Shown: positions 17,847 through 26,514, numbered from the stretch's first letter. The stretch: DNA of 64,000 nt from CAWFGW01 sp963849955 (GCA_963849955.1 CAWKJU010000027.1:62001-126000); one strand, 5' to 3'. Numbers and translations are program-made. Notes: a model not told the origin generated them from the letters alone.

Positions 17847-19770
17847 AATTTACTTCTGTACCATGAATTCTCCCTTTTGAAACAACTCCTAAATCAGTAA
17901 TTGAAAACTTATAATCAGAATTATAAATTTCATTTAAAAGCTTAATCTTTTGCTCAGTAATGTGTATACCTACTGAATTACCGCTACTTTTTTTGTGATG
18001 TTTTTTTGCATATTCAATACCAACTCCATCATCAATAATTGTCACATCTATTATAGAGTCACTTTTTAAAAGCTGAATTTTAATCAAACCCTGTCCCTCT
18101 TTATTTAATACACCGTGCCAAACAGCATTTTCTAAAAAAGGAAGAATAACCAGAGAAGGAATTTCAAAATGATTAATATCAATATCATCAGAAATATGAA
18201 TTTTAAAATCAAATCGGTTGTCTGTCCGCATTCTTTCAATATTTAAATAAGAATTTATGGCATCTACTTCCTCTCGTAGCACTACAAATTTTTTGAAAGA
18301 ACTTTGCAAATAAAACCGAATCAGTTTCGAAAATTTAGATAGATATGTTTCTGCTAAACTGTACTTCTCTTGAAGTAAATAGCTCTGAATAGAATTTAGA
18401 ACATTAAAAATAAAATGTGGGTTGATTTGGGCACTCAGTGTTTGTCTTTTTAATTCTTTATTAGCCATTTCAATTTCTAAAAGTTGTTTTTTCACCTCTT
18501 TTTCCAAATTCCTATTTTGATGTTCTAACACCTCATGATACTTTTTATCACTCTCCAGCATTTTAAGTTTAGTCAATTCTTTTTCCTGTTTCATGATGTT
18601 AATTCGGCTGGCTAATGCAAATGAAAAAATAGTTACATCGAACATGGTACCCATTTCACTTAGATGTGTCGTAAAAAAGTTGTGTGGGATTAAACTATAG
18701 ATTCTTAAAATGGTAAAGAAAATACTTAGAAAAAAAACAAATTGACCAATGATATAATACTTCGCTATTCGATGCCCTTTTTTAAATACCCAAACCGCTA
18801 AAAAAGATAAAAAAAACATTGTTAATAGTGTAAGCATGTAAAACAGATTAAACCCTAATTGTTTACTGTAAAAAAAATAGACTCCTAAATTCATTAAGGT
18901 AATAACTTGAAAAACCCGTATACCTAAAACAAACTTTGGAAGGTACTTTCTTAAGTTTAAAAAAGAACTTCCGAACTGTAAACCAAAAACAACCGATAAA
19001 CAACAGAAAATAAAAGTAGCATTTGCCCTTAACCAATCGCTACTATGCCAGATATACATTGGGGCATATCCTTTAAAAGATGCTAAATAAAGCAGTAAAA
19101 AAGTCACATAAACCACATAATAAAGGTAATTTTTATCTTTAATCTGTAAATACAAAAACAAATTATACAGCAACATGGTAATAATCGCTCCAAAGTAAAT
19201 TCCGCCAAAAATATTTTCTAGAGCATGCGTTTTCAGATAATTTTTAGGACTATGAATTTTGATTGGGAGGGCAATTCCCAAGTTACTTCGTACTTTTATC
19301 AACAAGTTGATCTTCTCTCCTTTCGATATGATAATGGGAAACGATATTGCTGTAGCTAACTCCCCATGGGATTCACAGTTAACACCATACTCCCCTATTA
19401 ACAATAGCGAATCTTGACGTAATTGATAAACTTCAAACACTTCGAATGAAGATAATCCACATTCAAAATACAGTTCGGATTTATCTGACTGATTAATCAA
19501 CTCAAAGTGGATTAAATAAGTATTCTCAGTAACACCAAAATTTAAGACGTCCGTTTCAGATTTAACAAAACCATTCAAATCCGCAATATGCAAAGAATCA
19601 TTGGATGAAATTTTTTTGTAAGTAATGTGGTTCCCAACAAACACGCCATCGGTTGCTGAATTAAAAATAAATGGGGTGGCATATACAAGTTCAGTTGCAC
19701 CACATAAGACTATTAAGATAACTATTCGATAAAAAAAGCAAGTTTTTTGCCTAGTTGCATTTAACCTCAT
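17806..19770 (-). CDS. 7TM-DISM sensor histidine kinase (LytS/His_kinase family)
   Basis: A 654-residue membrane sensor. A signal-anchor (residues 13-32) is followed by an extracytoplasmic 7TMR-DISMED2-like beta domain (about 40-180). Seven transmembrane segments (about 190-385) come next, then a coiled coil (about 390-435) and a His_kinase domain. The phospho-acceptor is H452 in SAQINPHFIFN. The N box is LENAVWHG and the G boxes include IIDDGVGI and SVGIHITEQKIKLLNE. The extracytoplasmic domain probably binds carbohydrate or a similar small ligand. The partner is the divergent LytTR response regulator starting 80 bases away. The C-terminal coding end overlaps the GH1 gene by 41 bases on the opposite strand. 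Confidence 0.93.
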   Translation of the reverse strand: MRLNATRQKTCFFYRIVILIVLCGATELVYATPFIFNSATDGVFVGNHITYKKISSNDSLHIADLNGFVKSETDVLNFGVTENTYLIHFELINQSDKSELYFECGLSSFEVFEVYQLRQDSLLLIGEYGVNCESHGELATAISFPIIISKGEKINLLIKVRSNLGIALPIKIHSPKNYLKTHALENIFGGIYFGAIITMLLYNLFLYLQIKDKNYLYYVVYVTFLLLYLASFKGYAPMYIWHSSDWLRANATFIFCCLSVVFGLQFGSSFLNLRKYLPKFVLGIRVFQVITLMNLGVYFFYSKQLGFNLFYMLTLLTMFFLSFLAVWVFKKGHRIAKYYIIGQFVFFLSIFFTILRIYSLIPHNFFTTHLSEMGTMFDVTIFSFALASRINIMKQEKELTKLKMLESDKKYHEVLEHQNRNLEKEVKKQLLEIEMANKELKRQTLSAQINPHFIFNVLNSIQSYLLQEKYSLAETYLSKFSKLIRFYLQSSFKKFVVLREEVDAINSYLNIERMRTDNRFDFKIHISDDIDINHFEIPSLVILPFLENAVWHGVLNKEGQGLIKIQLLKSDSIIDVTIIDDGVGIEYAKKHHKKSSGNSVGIHITEQKIKLLNEIYNSDYKFSITDLGVVSKGRIHGTEVNFTIPFQENWPDYE

Positions 19771-19850
19771 ACAAAAAAAACTACATTTGTTACATAAATT
19801 GCTGACACAAACATAACCTTTATAGGGTAAATTATCGTACTATTTTTTAT

Positions 19851-20534
19851 ATGAGTAGAAAAGTAATCATTGTTGATGATGAGAAACTAGCTGTTGCTGG
19901 TCTAGAAAAGTTAATAAGTAAACATTGTCCTGATTTGCAACTTATTGCATCCTGTACTACGTTTAAAGATTCATTGAAAGCTATTAACACATTAAAACCT
20001 GATATCGTTTTTCTAGATATTGAAATGCCTCAAGCAAACGGTTTTGAACTGCTAGACTTATTATCATATAAAAATTTCAAACTAATTTTCACTACTGCTT
20101 ACGCTAACTATGCTATAAAAGCAATTAAGGCGCACGCTAGTGATTACCTATTAAAACCTATTGACCCCGAGGAGTTAAAAAAAGCAGTAGAAGCAATCGA
20201 GATTGTCAATCCTGCAATAACGGATGGTGAACAACTCATCATTAATACCCAAGACAGTATTTTTTATGTGAAACAACAAGAAATAATGTATTTAAAAAGT
20301 GACGGTAACTACACCACTATTAAAACTAAATCTGGAAAAACTATTAAGGTATCACAAACGCTAAAAAAAATAGAAGATAAATTAAGCAATGAAAATTTTC
20401 TACGTATCCACCACTCATACATTGTAAATACTGCTGAAATAGTTGAATACAATAAAACAAGTTTAAAAGTAAGTTTATCAGATGAGACAGAAATCCCTGT
20501 GTCTATCCGGAAAAAGAAGTTTATTCAAAAATAA
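19851..20534 (+). CDS. LytTR family DNA-binding response regulator
   Basis: The 227-residue protein has a receiver domain (residues 1-120): acidic pair D9/D10, phospho-acceptor D56 in FLDIEMP, switch Thr81/82 and K102 in LLKPID. A LytTR DNA-binding domain follows (about 130-227, with MYLKSDGNYTTI, LRIHHSYIVN and IPVSIRKKKF). LytTR regulators bind short imperfect direct repeats. It is divergently arranged with the 7TM-DISM histidine kinase and is its obvious cognate partner. The regulon is unknown; the adjacent GH1/glycosyltransferase operon is a reasonable candidate target. Confidence 0.95.
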   Translation: MSRKVIIVDDEKLAVAGLEKLISKHCPDLQLIASCTTFKDSLKAINTLKPDIVFLDIEMPQANGFELLDLLSYKNFKLIFTTAYANYAIKAIKAHASDYLLKPIDPEELKKAVEAIEIVNPAITDGEQLIINTQDSIFYVKQQEIMYLKSDGNYTTIKTKSGKTIKVSQTLKKIEDKLSNENFLRIHHSYIVNTAEIVEYNKTSLKVSLSDETEIPVSIRKKKFIQK

Positions 20535-20674
20535 GGTCGCAACTGTAAATTCCTATTTTAATAATAAATCAACTAACTCTTTCATACCGTGATAAATAAG
20601 CCGTTGTAAATTTTAATTTGAAAGAATTTATATAAGAAAAAGAGAAATATTTTAAAAATGGCAGCAGAAGAGCG

Positions 20675-20682
20675 TATATTTG
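20675..20682 (+). promoter_or_regulatory. Bacteroidetal -7 promoter element for tRNA-Arg
   Basis: TATATTTG is an exact match to TAnnTTTG and ends 17 bases before the tRNA 5' end. This spacing is suitable for a short trimmed leader. No ideal TTG at -33 is visible. Confidence 0.65.
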
Positions 20683-20699
20683 CAATCGCTTAGGCGAAT

Positions 20700-20773
20700 G
20701 GCTTCGTAGCTCAGCTGAATAGAGCATCAGATTTCGGCTCTGAGGGTCGCAGGTTTGAATCCTGCCGAGGTCA
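20700..20773 (+). tRNA. tRNA-Arg (anticodon UCG)
   Basis: The 74-nt cloverleaf has no encoded CCA. The acceptor stem GGCTTCG pairs with CGAGGTC, with G-U wobbles at 2-71 and 4-69. The D stem is GCTC/GAGC. The anticodon stem TCAGA/TCTGA encloses loop TTTCGGC, giving anticodon TCG with U33 and G37. The variable loop is GGGTC and the T stem GCAGG/CCTGC. The D-arm AGCTGAATA matches arginine tRNAs. Oddly, position 19 is A instead of the near-invariant G and position 56 is T instead of C, which together preserve a Watson-Crick 19-56 tertiary pair. A terminator follows directly. Confidence 0.88.
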
Positions 20774-20777
20774 CTTT

Positions 20778-20810
20778 AACCACTTTCTTTAACTAGAGAG
20801 TGGTTTTTTT
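20778..20810 (+). terminator. Intrinsic terminator after tRNA-Arg
   Basis: The arms AACCACT (20778-20784) and AGTGGTT (20799-20805) enclose a 14-base loop that can pair further, followed by an uninterrupted T run. It lies immediately after the tRNA and before the convergent PAP2 gene. Confidence 0.85.
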
Positions 20811-20831
20811 GTGTCTTTTGTACTACTATAT

Positions 20832-21494
20832 CTATTTTTTCACACTGGAATTTTTAAAATATAATAGAATTAAAAAATATAACACAATTAACCCTAAGAT
20901 AAACCCAGCAACAACATCAGTAAACCAATGAGCGCCTAAATATATTCTGGAGAAGGGTACAGTAAAGATTAAGAATAAGCAAAAAGCAATACTCCAATAC
21001 CGTAGCGATTTTAAAATTGTACTGTGTTTTAACATGAGAAAAGTAACAAAACCAAAGAAAGTCACATAAAAAGAAGTATGTCCGCTAGGAAAACTCTGAT
21101 GTTTGCTTTCCACTAATATTTGCACTAAATCTTCTGTAGGTCTGGGGCGATTGATTAACAGTTTAATCCCATAGTTTATAATGGAAACCATAAATGTCAG
21201 AATAACAAAAAAGCTCTCTTTTTTATAACTAAATATAAAAAAAAGGATAGCTACACCTACTACAAGAAACACAGCTACCCAGGTGGACCCAAACCAACTA
21301 ATTGATTTCATAAAGCCATCCAAAAGAGGATGATTGTATTCTTGAATTTCTTCAGAAAATTCTAAATCAATAATTGAAGGAGGGATAAAGGAGATTATAG
21401 CTGTAAGTAATAAAAACACTACTATTAATGATAAAATTAAATAATAGGCTATTTTTTTTTGTCTTAAAAACGTCAAGTAGTGTAAAAGATCCAT
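20832..21494 (-). CDS. PAP2 superfamily membrane phosphatase
   Basis: The 220-residue integral membrane protein carries the three-part type 2 phosphatidic acid phosphatase signature: KLLINRPRP (motif KxxxxxxRP, slightly compressed), FPSGHTS (PSGH) and SRIYLGAHWFTDVVAG (SRxxxxxHxxxD). There are about five to six hydrophobic segments, including one near the N-terminus. Family members dephosphorylate phosphatidate, phosphatidylglycerophosphate or undecaprenyl pyrophosphate at the periplasmic face of the inner membrane. Which lipid this one uses cannot be told from sequence. It is monocistronic and converges on the tRNA terminator. Confidence 0.92.
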   Translation of the reverse strand: MDLLHYLTFLRQKKIAYYLILSLIVVFLLLTAIISFIPPSIIDLEFSEEIQEYNHPLLDGFMKSISWFGSTWVAVFLVVGVAILFFIFSYKKESFFVILTFMVSIINYGIKLLINRPRPTEDLVQILVESKHQSFPSGHTSFYVTFFGFVTFLMLKHSTILKSLRYWSIAFCLFLIFTVPFSRIYLGAHWFTDVVAGFILGLIVLYFLILLYFKNSSVKK

Positions 21495-21547
21495 CTCTTT
21501 ATTTAATAAACATAAAATTAATGCAGCTTTTGCTCTACATTAACCCT

Positions 21548-21588
21548 AAAAAAAAGATACCTCAACGTTTATTAAACGTTGAGGTATC
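21548..21588 (-). terminator. Strong intrinsic terminator for the acidic lipoprotein gene
   Basis: The arms 21556-21571 and 21573-21588 are perfect mirror complements of 16 bases around a single central base (usable loop from the AT-rich centre). On the minus strand the stem is followed by a run of eight T. It ends the small gene at 21613-21819. Confidence 0.9.
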
Positions 21589-21612
21589 TATATACCTTGT
21601 TAAAAGGGAAAA

Positions 21613-21819
21613 TTAATGTGTTGCATCATCAATCTCGTCTTCCACTTCCTCTGCGCCTTCTTCAATATTGTCTCCAGCATCTTCTAAACCGTCTTCCATA
21701 TCATCTCCAGCATCTTCCATGGACTCTTCCATTTTTTCACCTGTCGTTTTTTCTTGACAACTTGTCATTGCTAAGCTCATTACTAAAGCAAGACCTAAGC
21801 TCATTATTATCTTTTTCAT
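21613..21819 (-). CDS. Small acidic lipoprotein with hendecad repeats
   Basis: Starting at the ATG at 21819 gives 68 residues with a textbook lipoprotein signal (MKKIIMSLGLALVMSLAMTSC). The Cys at residue 21 would be lipidated. A longer frame starting at 21879 would bury this signal and is not chosen. The mature part is almost entirely acidic and made of three 11-residue repeats of the form xEExxEDAGDx, predicting an amphipathic acidic helix with a negatively charged tail. It resembles entericidin-like and YtxH-like stress lipoproteins only in general layout. It is monocistronic with a very strong terminator, suggesting substantial expression. Confidence 0.82.
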   Translation of the reverse strand: MKKIIMSLGLALVMSLAMTSCQEKTTGEKMEESMEDAGDDMEDGLEDAGDNIEEGAEEVEDEIDDATH

Positions 21820-21943
21820 ATTGTTTTTCAATTTAAATTTATACTTGTTACTAAAGTAAAAAATTATGTGGTAAAACAAATACTTCCATTATAGATTTAA
21901 AGAATTTACACTACTCCCTCCCAATTTTATATAGTTTTACAAC

Positions 21944-23263
21944 ATGCTCGCAACCACAAATTCATCCCTCTTAGCATTAGGTGTTTCAGAACTTAATGAA
22001 ATGCAAAAAGCCTCTGCTAAAGCATTTGTATCTAATAATGACATTGTTTTATTATCCCCAACAGGTTCTGGTAAAACATTAGCATTTTTGCTACCAATTA
22101 TTGAAACGCTCACAAATGAAAAAATAATACAAGGTGTCATCATTGTGCCATCTCGTGAATTAGCCCTACAGATAGAATCAGTTTTTAAACAATTAAAAAC
22201 AGGTCTTAAAGTTTCCTGTTGTTATGGTGGCCATGCTATTAAAACTGAAATCAACAATTTATCAGAAGCCCCGGCCTTATTAATTGGAACGCCTGGAAGA
22301 ATCGATGATTTGTTAAAGAGAAATGTACTTGACCTATCGTATGCCACTACAATGGTGTTAGATGAATTTGACAAATCATTGGAATTAGGCTTTCAGGATG
22401 AAATGACCTACATCATCAGCAAGTTAAAACACTTAAAAAAACGCGTATTAACTTCCGCTACCGTTTTAGATACCATTCCCGAATTTGTTGGTGTACAGTC
22501 ACCACATTACTTAACTTTCCTTGAATCAAACGAAACCAATAGCAATTTTGAACTTAAAAAAGTCACTCTTGACGAAGATGAACATGATAAACTGCATCCC
22601 TTATTATTACTAATAAGTCAGCTAGGAAAACAATCCATTTTAGTCTTTTTTAATCACCGTGAGGCTGTAAGCCGAGCAAGTGATTTTTTGTCACAACAAG
22701 AAGTAATTCATGCTGTATTTCATGGAGAACTTAAGCAAGATGAACGTGAAAAAACATTAGCAAAGTTTAGAAACGGCAGCACTAACATTGTTTTGGCAAC
22801 CGATTTAGCAGCACGTGGGTTGGATATCCCTGAAATTGGAGCGGTCATTCACTATCATTTACCAACAACACTTGATGCTTTCACTCATCGAAATGGAAGA
22901 ACTGCACGAATGAATGCAACAGGAACGGCTTATCTACTTATTCCAAAAAACTCAAAAGTTCCTAAATTTATACCGACAACAATTCCTGAAGAAACCCTAC
23001 CCGCAAAACTATTACAAATAGATACTCCTGTATGGGAAACACTTTATATAAGCAAAGGAAAAAAAGATAAAATAAGCAAAGGAGATATTGCTGGTTTTTT
23101 ATTTCAAGCAGGTAAGCTAAAAAAAGAAGAGTTAGGATTAATTGAAATAAAAGATTTTCATGCTTTCGCAGCAATAAAACGGGATAAAATCAAGACCTTG
23201 TTAAAAACGATTGAAAATCAAAAAATAAAGAATCAAAAACCAAAATTTGAAATAGCTCGATAA
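21944..23263 (+). CDS. DEAD-box RNA helicase with DbpA-type RNA-binding domain
   Basis: The 439-residue superfamily 2 helicase carries Q-motif-like LNEMQKAS, motif I PTGSGKT, Ia PSRELALQ, Ib TPGR, II DEFD (for DEAD), III SAT, IV-V VLATDLAARGLD, and VI HRNGRTAR (for HRIGRTGR). The last 75 residues (ISKGKKDKISKGDIAGFLF then EELGLIEIKDFHAFAAI) match the DbpA/CsdA RNA-binding domain. In DbpA this domain recognises hairpin 92 of 23S rRNA, so a role in large-subunit assembly is likely. The motif II and VI variants are unusual. An AI-2E family permease gene follows 18 bases downstream. Confidence 0.92.
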   Translation: MLATTNSSLLALGVSELNEMQKASAKAFVSNNDIVLLSPTGSGKTLAFLLPIIETLTNEKIIQGVIIVPSRELALQIESVFKQLKTGLKVSCCYGGHAIKTEINNLSEAPALLIGTPGRIDDLLKRNVLDLSYATTMVLDEFDKSLELGFQDEMTYIISKLKHLKKRVLTSATVLDTIPEFVGVQSPHYLTFLESNETNSNFELKKVTLDEDEHDKLHPLLLLISQLGKQSILVFFNHREAVSRASDFLSQQEVIHAVFHGELKQDEREKTLAKFRNGSTNIVLATDLAARGLDIPEIGAVIHYHLPTTLDAFTHRNGRTARMNATGTAYLLIPKNSKVPKFIPTTIPEETLPAKLLQIDTPVWETLYISKGKKDKISKGDIAGFLFQAGKLKKEELGLIEIKDFHAFAAIKRDKIKTLLKTIENQKIKNQKPKFEIAR

Positions 23264-23281
23264 CTACTCCATTTAAATACC

Positions 23282-24313
23282 TTGCTCACTTTACGAAATA
23301 TTACCTCTATTATTTTCCTACTAATTGCAGTAGTGGTTACACTTATTTATAGTCAACACTTACTTGTACCCCTCGTATTTGCTGTTCTATTATGGATATT
23401 GATGCGTGGATTAAATTCTGTTTTAGATCGCATTCCATTAGTTAAAAACAATTTTCCCTTTTGGTTAAAAACTATTATCACCTCTGTCATCATTTTAGGG
23501 TTTATTGCAATGAGCTCTAAAGTACTTTCTGCAAGTATCTCTACGCTTTCCCGTTCTTATAAAAGTTATTATCCTAATATTGAAAACCTTAGTCAGATTA
23601 TCGATAGAAAATATAACATCGACCTCATAAGTCAATTGAAAGATTATGCTTCTGGTTTCGATTTTGGGCTCGTATTAAGCTTAATTTTTAATTCCATTAC
23701 TGATCTAGTAGGTAACGCATTTATTGTGCTTATTTATACCCTATTTATCTTTTTGGAGGCTACTAACTTTCAGGAAAAATTACGAATGGTTTTCACAAGT
23801 GATTCGAGCTATGATAAAACCACAGCCGTCCTAGCTAAAATAGAGGACTCCGTGACTCATTACCTTGGCCTTAAAACTCTTGTGAGCATTGTAACTGGTT
23901 TATTAAGTTACGGTGTACTGGTTTTAATTGGGATTGATTCACCCGCATTTTGGGCTTTTTTAATATTTCTATTAAACTTTATCCCTACTGTTGGATCTTT
24001 ATTTGCCACACTGTTCCCTGCTATATTCTGCATTTTTCAATTTGGGTCACTTATTCCAAGTCTCTACACATTACTTTTTGTAGGAATTATACAAGTTGTT
24101 GTAGGTAATATTATAGAGCCTAAACTGATGGGAAACTCATTAAATGTAAGTTCACTTATTGCTATTTTATCGCTTTCTTTTTGGGGAAGCATTTGGGGAG
24201 TTTCAGGCATGATTTTAAGTATTCCAATTACAGTAATTATGATCATAATCTGTTCTCAGTTTAAAAAAACCAGACCAATAGCTATCATGCTTTCAGAAAA
24301 GGGAATACTTTAA
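23282..24313 (+). CDS. AI-2E/PerM family membrane protein
   Basis: The 343-residue polytopic membrane protein has the family layout: two or three N-terminal transmembrane helices, a central soluble region (about residues 85-135), and a C-terminal bundle. The bundle contains the signature stretch LNFIPTVGSLFATLFPAIF followed by GNIIEPKLMGNSLNVSSLIAILSLSFWGSIWG, matching the PxxG...EPxxMG...L pattern. Members include autoinducer-2 exporter TqsA and Na+/H+ antiporters; substrate is not predictable. The start is TTG at 23282; the next ATG lies about 40 residues in, beyond the first helix, so TTG is preferred. The 3' end overlaps the convergent helicase gene by 4 bases. Confidence 0.88.
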   Translation: MLTLRNITSIIFLLIAVVVTLIYSQHLLVPLVFAVLLWILMRGLNSVLDRIPLVKNNFPFWLKTIITSVIILGFIAMSSKVLSASISTLSRSYKSYYPNIENLSQIIDRKYNIDLISQLKDYASGFDFGLVLSLIFNSITDLVGNAFIVLIYTLFIFLEATNFQEKLRMVFTSDSSYDKTTAVLAKIEDSVTHYLGLKTLVSIVTGLLSYGVLVLIGIDSPAFWAFLIFLLNFIPTVGSLFATLFPAIFCIFQFGSLIPSLYTLLFVGIIQVVVGNIIEPKLMGNSLNVSSLIAILSLSFWGSIWGVSGMILSIPITVIMIIICSQFKKTRPIAIMLSEKGIL

Positions 24314-25452
24314 ACGCCTTTTAAATCAAATAAAGACGAATCAATAAGTGAAATGGACTTACCAATCTTTTTCTGTATAACATTAAAATGATGATCGTCA
24401 TCTGGGGTAATAATGGTTATTGCTTTTCCTTCAGAAGTTGCACGCCCCGTGCGACCAATTCGATGTATGTAATCTGTGGGTGAGCGAGGTAACTCATAAT
24501 TAACCACATAAGGCAATTCTTTAATATCAATTCCACGAGAAGCTAAATCTGTAGCGACCAAAACGTTTAATTTACCCGCTTTAAATTTGGTTAAGGCGTC
24601 TGTTCTTGCTCCCTGACTTTTTTCACCATGTAGCGCCATAGCGTCAATTTTATTTTTCCGCAGTTTTTGGGTGAGGTTATCAGCAGTTCGTTTGGAAGAA
24701 ACAAATACCAGCACTTGTTTCCACTCCTCATTTTTAATTAGGTACCGAAGTAGCGGACCTTTGTTTTCTGTATTCGTTAAATAGGCAACTTGATCGATTA
24801 AATCTGGGGTAATCGTTTCTTGCTGGACTTCAATCTTTATCGGGTTATTTAATAACTTATCAATTAATAGCGAAACGTTTTCGCCTGTAGTGGCGGAAAA
24901 TAAGATACTTTGTCTTTTTTTAGGCAGTAAAGTAAAAACTTTATCAACTTCCTCCTTAAAACCTAAACTCAATACCTGGTCTGCTTCATCCAACACTAAC
25001 AACTCAACAGCGGATAGTTTAACTGCATTTTTAGAAATTAAATCAAGCAAACGCCCTGGGGTAGCAATTAATATTTCTGTACCGAATAAACGCAACATTT
25101 GTGGGTTAATGGAAACACCACCATAAACCGCCATGGCTTTTAGGTTTCTAGGTAAAAAAACACTTAATGATTTAAAAACTTCTTCAACTTGAATGGCTAA
25201 TTCTCGAGTCGGGACAATAATTAAAGAACGAATGTGTCGTGTTTTGGAAACCTCTTTCTTCAACAACATCTCCAAAATAGGTAATGCAAAAGCTGCTGTT
25301 TTGCCTGAACCAGTTGGTGCTATTCCTAACAAATCATTTCCTTTTAGCAAAATAGGAATTGCTTTTTGTTGAATCGGAAATGGCTCCGTATACTTGGCTT
25401 TTATTAAGGCGTCAGTTAAATAGTTAGACAAACCTAATGCTTCAAAACTCAT
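24310..25452 (-). CDS. DEAD-box RNA helicase (RhlE-like)
   Basis: This minimal DEAD-box helicase of 380 residues has canonical motifs: the Q motif (F...PIQQKAIP), PTGSGKT, PTRELAIQ, TPGR, DEAD (VLDEADQVL), SAT, the ATDLASRGIDI region and HRIGRTGR. It lacks the long basic C-terminal tail of full RhlE proteins and ends soon after motif VI. It probably remodels RNA duplexes during ribosome assembly or cold adaptation. It converges on the AI-2E family gene. Confidence 0.94.
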   Translation of the reverse strand: MSFEALGLSNYLTDALIKAKYTEPFPIQQKAIPILLKGNDLLGIAPTGSGKTAAFALPILEMLLKKEVSKTRHIRSLIIVPTRELAIQVEEVFKSLSVFLPRNLKAMAVYGGVSINPQMLRLFGTEILIATPGRLLDLISKNAVKLSAVELLVLDEADQVLSLGFKEEVDKVFTLLPKKRQSILFSATTGENVSLLIDKLLNNPIKIEVQQETITPDLIDQVAYLTNTENKGPLLRYLIKNEEWKQVLVFVSSKRTADNLTQKLRKNKIDAMALHGEKSQGARTDALTKFKAGKLNVLVATDLASRGIDIKELPYVVNYELPRSPTDYIHRIGRTGRATSEGKAITIITPDDDHHFNVIQKKIGKSISLIDSSLFDLKGV

Positions 25453-25676
25453 ATATCTTTCAATTGAATTACAAAGATACTTTATTTCCCCATCGAATTC
25501 GATTCGCTCTTCTGAAATGAATTTTTAAACCAAAATAGACTTACGAATAAATACGGATAAAAACACTAAGTACTACCGCTGGCTAATTTTTACCAATTCT
25601 TTACGAGGATATACCGCAACTCTATCAGCGTATAATCAACCAGAAACAAAAACTTAAACCTTTAAATATAAAAGTC
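25453..25676. promoter_or_regulatory. Upstream region of tandem secreted-repeat gene copy 1
   Basis: About 130 bases before copy 1 match the upstream regions of copies 2 and 3. Conserved blocks include ACGAATAAATACGGAT, a CTGG..AATTTTTACCAATTC block, TTTACGA and AAATATAAAAGTC directly before the ATG. Copy 1 diverges from the others between these blocks. No gene was seen in the first part of this interval. Confidence 0.5.
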
Positions 25677-25961
25677 ATGAAAATTCAAGCCATCATATTA
25701 ATCGCAGCAATAAGTTTATTCACTCTTCAAACTCAAGCAGTTGAGCGAGTAACCGGACCAAAAGTTAAAAATGTTAAATCCAGTGAGCGATTAGCTAACG
25801 TTGAAAAAGTAACAATTGAAAAAGTTGAGCCTGTAAAAGGACCAGAAAACAAAAACGTGAAAGCAACTGAACGATTGGCTAACGTTGAAAAAACAACCAC
25901 TCAGAAAGTTGATGTATTAAAAGGTCCAAAAGCTAAAAACTACAGACCTTATAGAAAATAA
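25677..25961 (+). CDS. Small basic secreted repeat protein, copy 1 of 3
   Basis: The 94-residue protein has a signal peptide (residues 1-21, MKIQAIIL ... QTQA) and a mature part of about 73 residues very rich in Lys, Val, Glu and Asn. The mature part is built of a roughly 31-residue unit of form GPxxKNVKxxERLANVEKxTxxKVxxVK, present twice and then begun a third time (KGPKAKNYRPYRK). I do not recognise the family. There is no cysteine, no enzyme motif and no sorting domain. The gene has its own upstream block and its own terminator, so it is monocistronic. Copies 2 and 3 follow at 553 and 549 bases. Periplasmic location is inferred from the Sec signal. Confidence 0.85.
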   Translation: MKIQAIILIAAISLFTLQTQAVERVTGPKVKNVKSSERLANVEKVTIEKVEPVKGPENKNVKATERLANVEKTTTQKVDVLKGPKAKNYRPYRK

Positions 25962-25987
25962 TAATCTTAAGAGTTGGATAGGTAAAG

Positions 25988-26011
25988 GGTAGGTGGAGAC
26001 GCCTACCTTTT
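25988..26011 (+). terminator. Terminator of repeat-protein copy 1
   Basis: An 8-bp stem GGTAGGTG/CGCCTACC closes on a GAGA tetraloop and is followed by TTTT. It is identical in stem and loop to the hairpins after copies 2 and 3. Confidence 0.88.
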
Positions 26012-26229
26012 CTTTTACCTCCCTATAAATATAAACTCCCTCATTAACCAACTTACCCCTTTTACACCCTCTATTTCTCGCTCTCCTTTTATTCTACGAA
26101 TAAATACGGATGGTAACCATAAGTAATAACGCTGGTGAATTTTTACCAATTCTTTACGAAGAGTTTCACCTAAATCTAGCCGTATAATTAAGTAAGAAAC
26201 AAAAATTAAAACCTCTAAATATAAAAGTC

Positions 26230-26514
26230 ATGAAAATACAAGCAATCATATTATCCGCAATAATAAGTTTATTCACTCTTCAAGCTCAAGCAGCTGAGCG
26301 AGTAACCGGACCAAAAGTTAAAAATGTTAAATCCAGTGAGCGATTAGCTAACGTTGAAAAATTAAGAATTGAAAAAGTTGAGCCTGTAAAAGGACCAGAA
26401 AACAAAAACGTGAAAGCAACTGAACGATTGGCTAACGTTGAAAAAACAACCACTCAGAAAGTTGATGTATTAAAAGGTCCAAAAGCTAAAAACTACAAAC
26501 CTTATAGAAAATAA
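26230..26514 (+). CDS. Small basic secreted repeat protein, copy 2 of 3
   Basis: The 94 residues are nearly identical to copy 1. Differences are mainly in the signal peptide (LSAIISL, QAQAAERVTG) and one stretch of the first repeat (EKLRIEKVEP where copy 1 has EKVTIEKVEP), plus KNYKPYRK at the end. It has the same two-and-a-half repeat architecture. Its upstream block is almost identical to that of copy 3, including flanking spacer, which indicates that copies 2 and 3 arose by the most recent tandem duplication of a unit of about 549 bp. Function is unknown. Confidence 0.85.
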   Translation: MKIQAIILSAIISLFTLQAQAAERVTGPKVKNVKSSERLANVEKLRIEKVEPVKGPENKNVKATERLANVEKTTTQKVDVLKGPKAKNYKPYRK

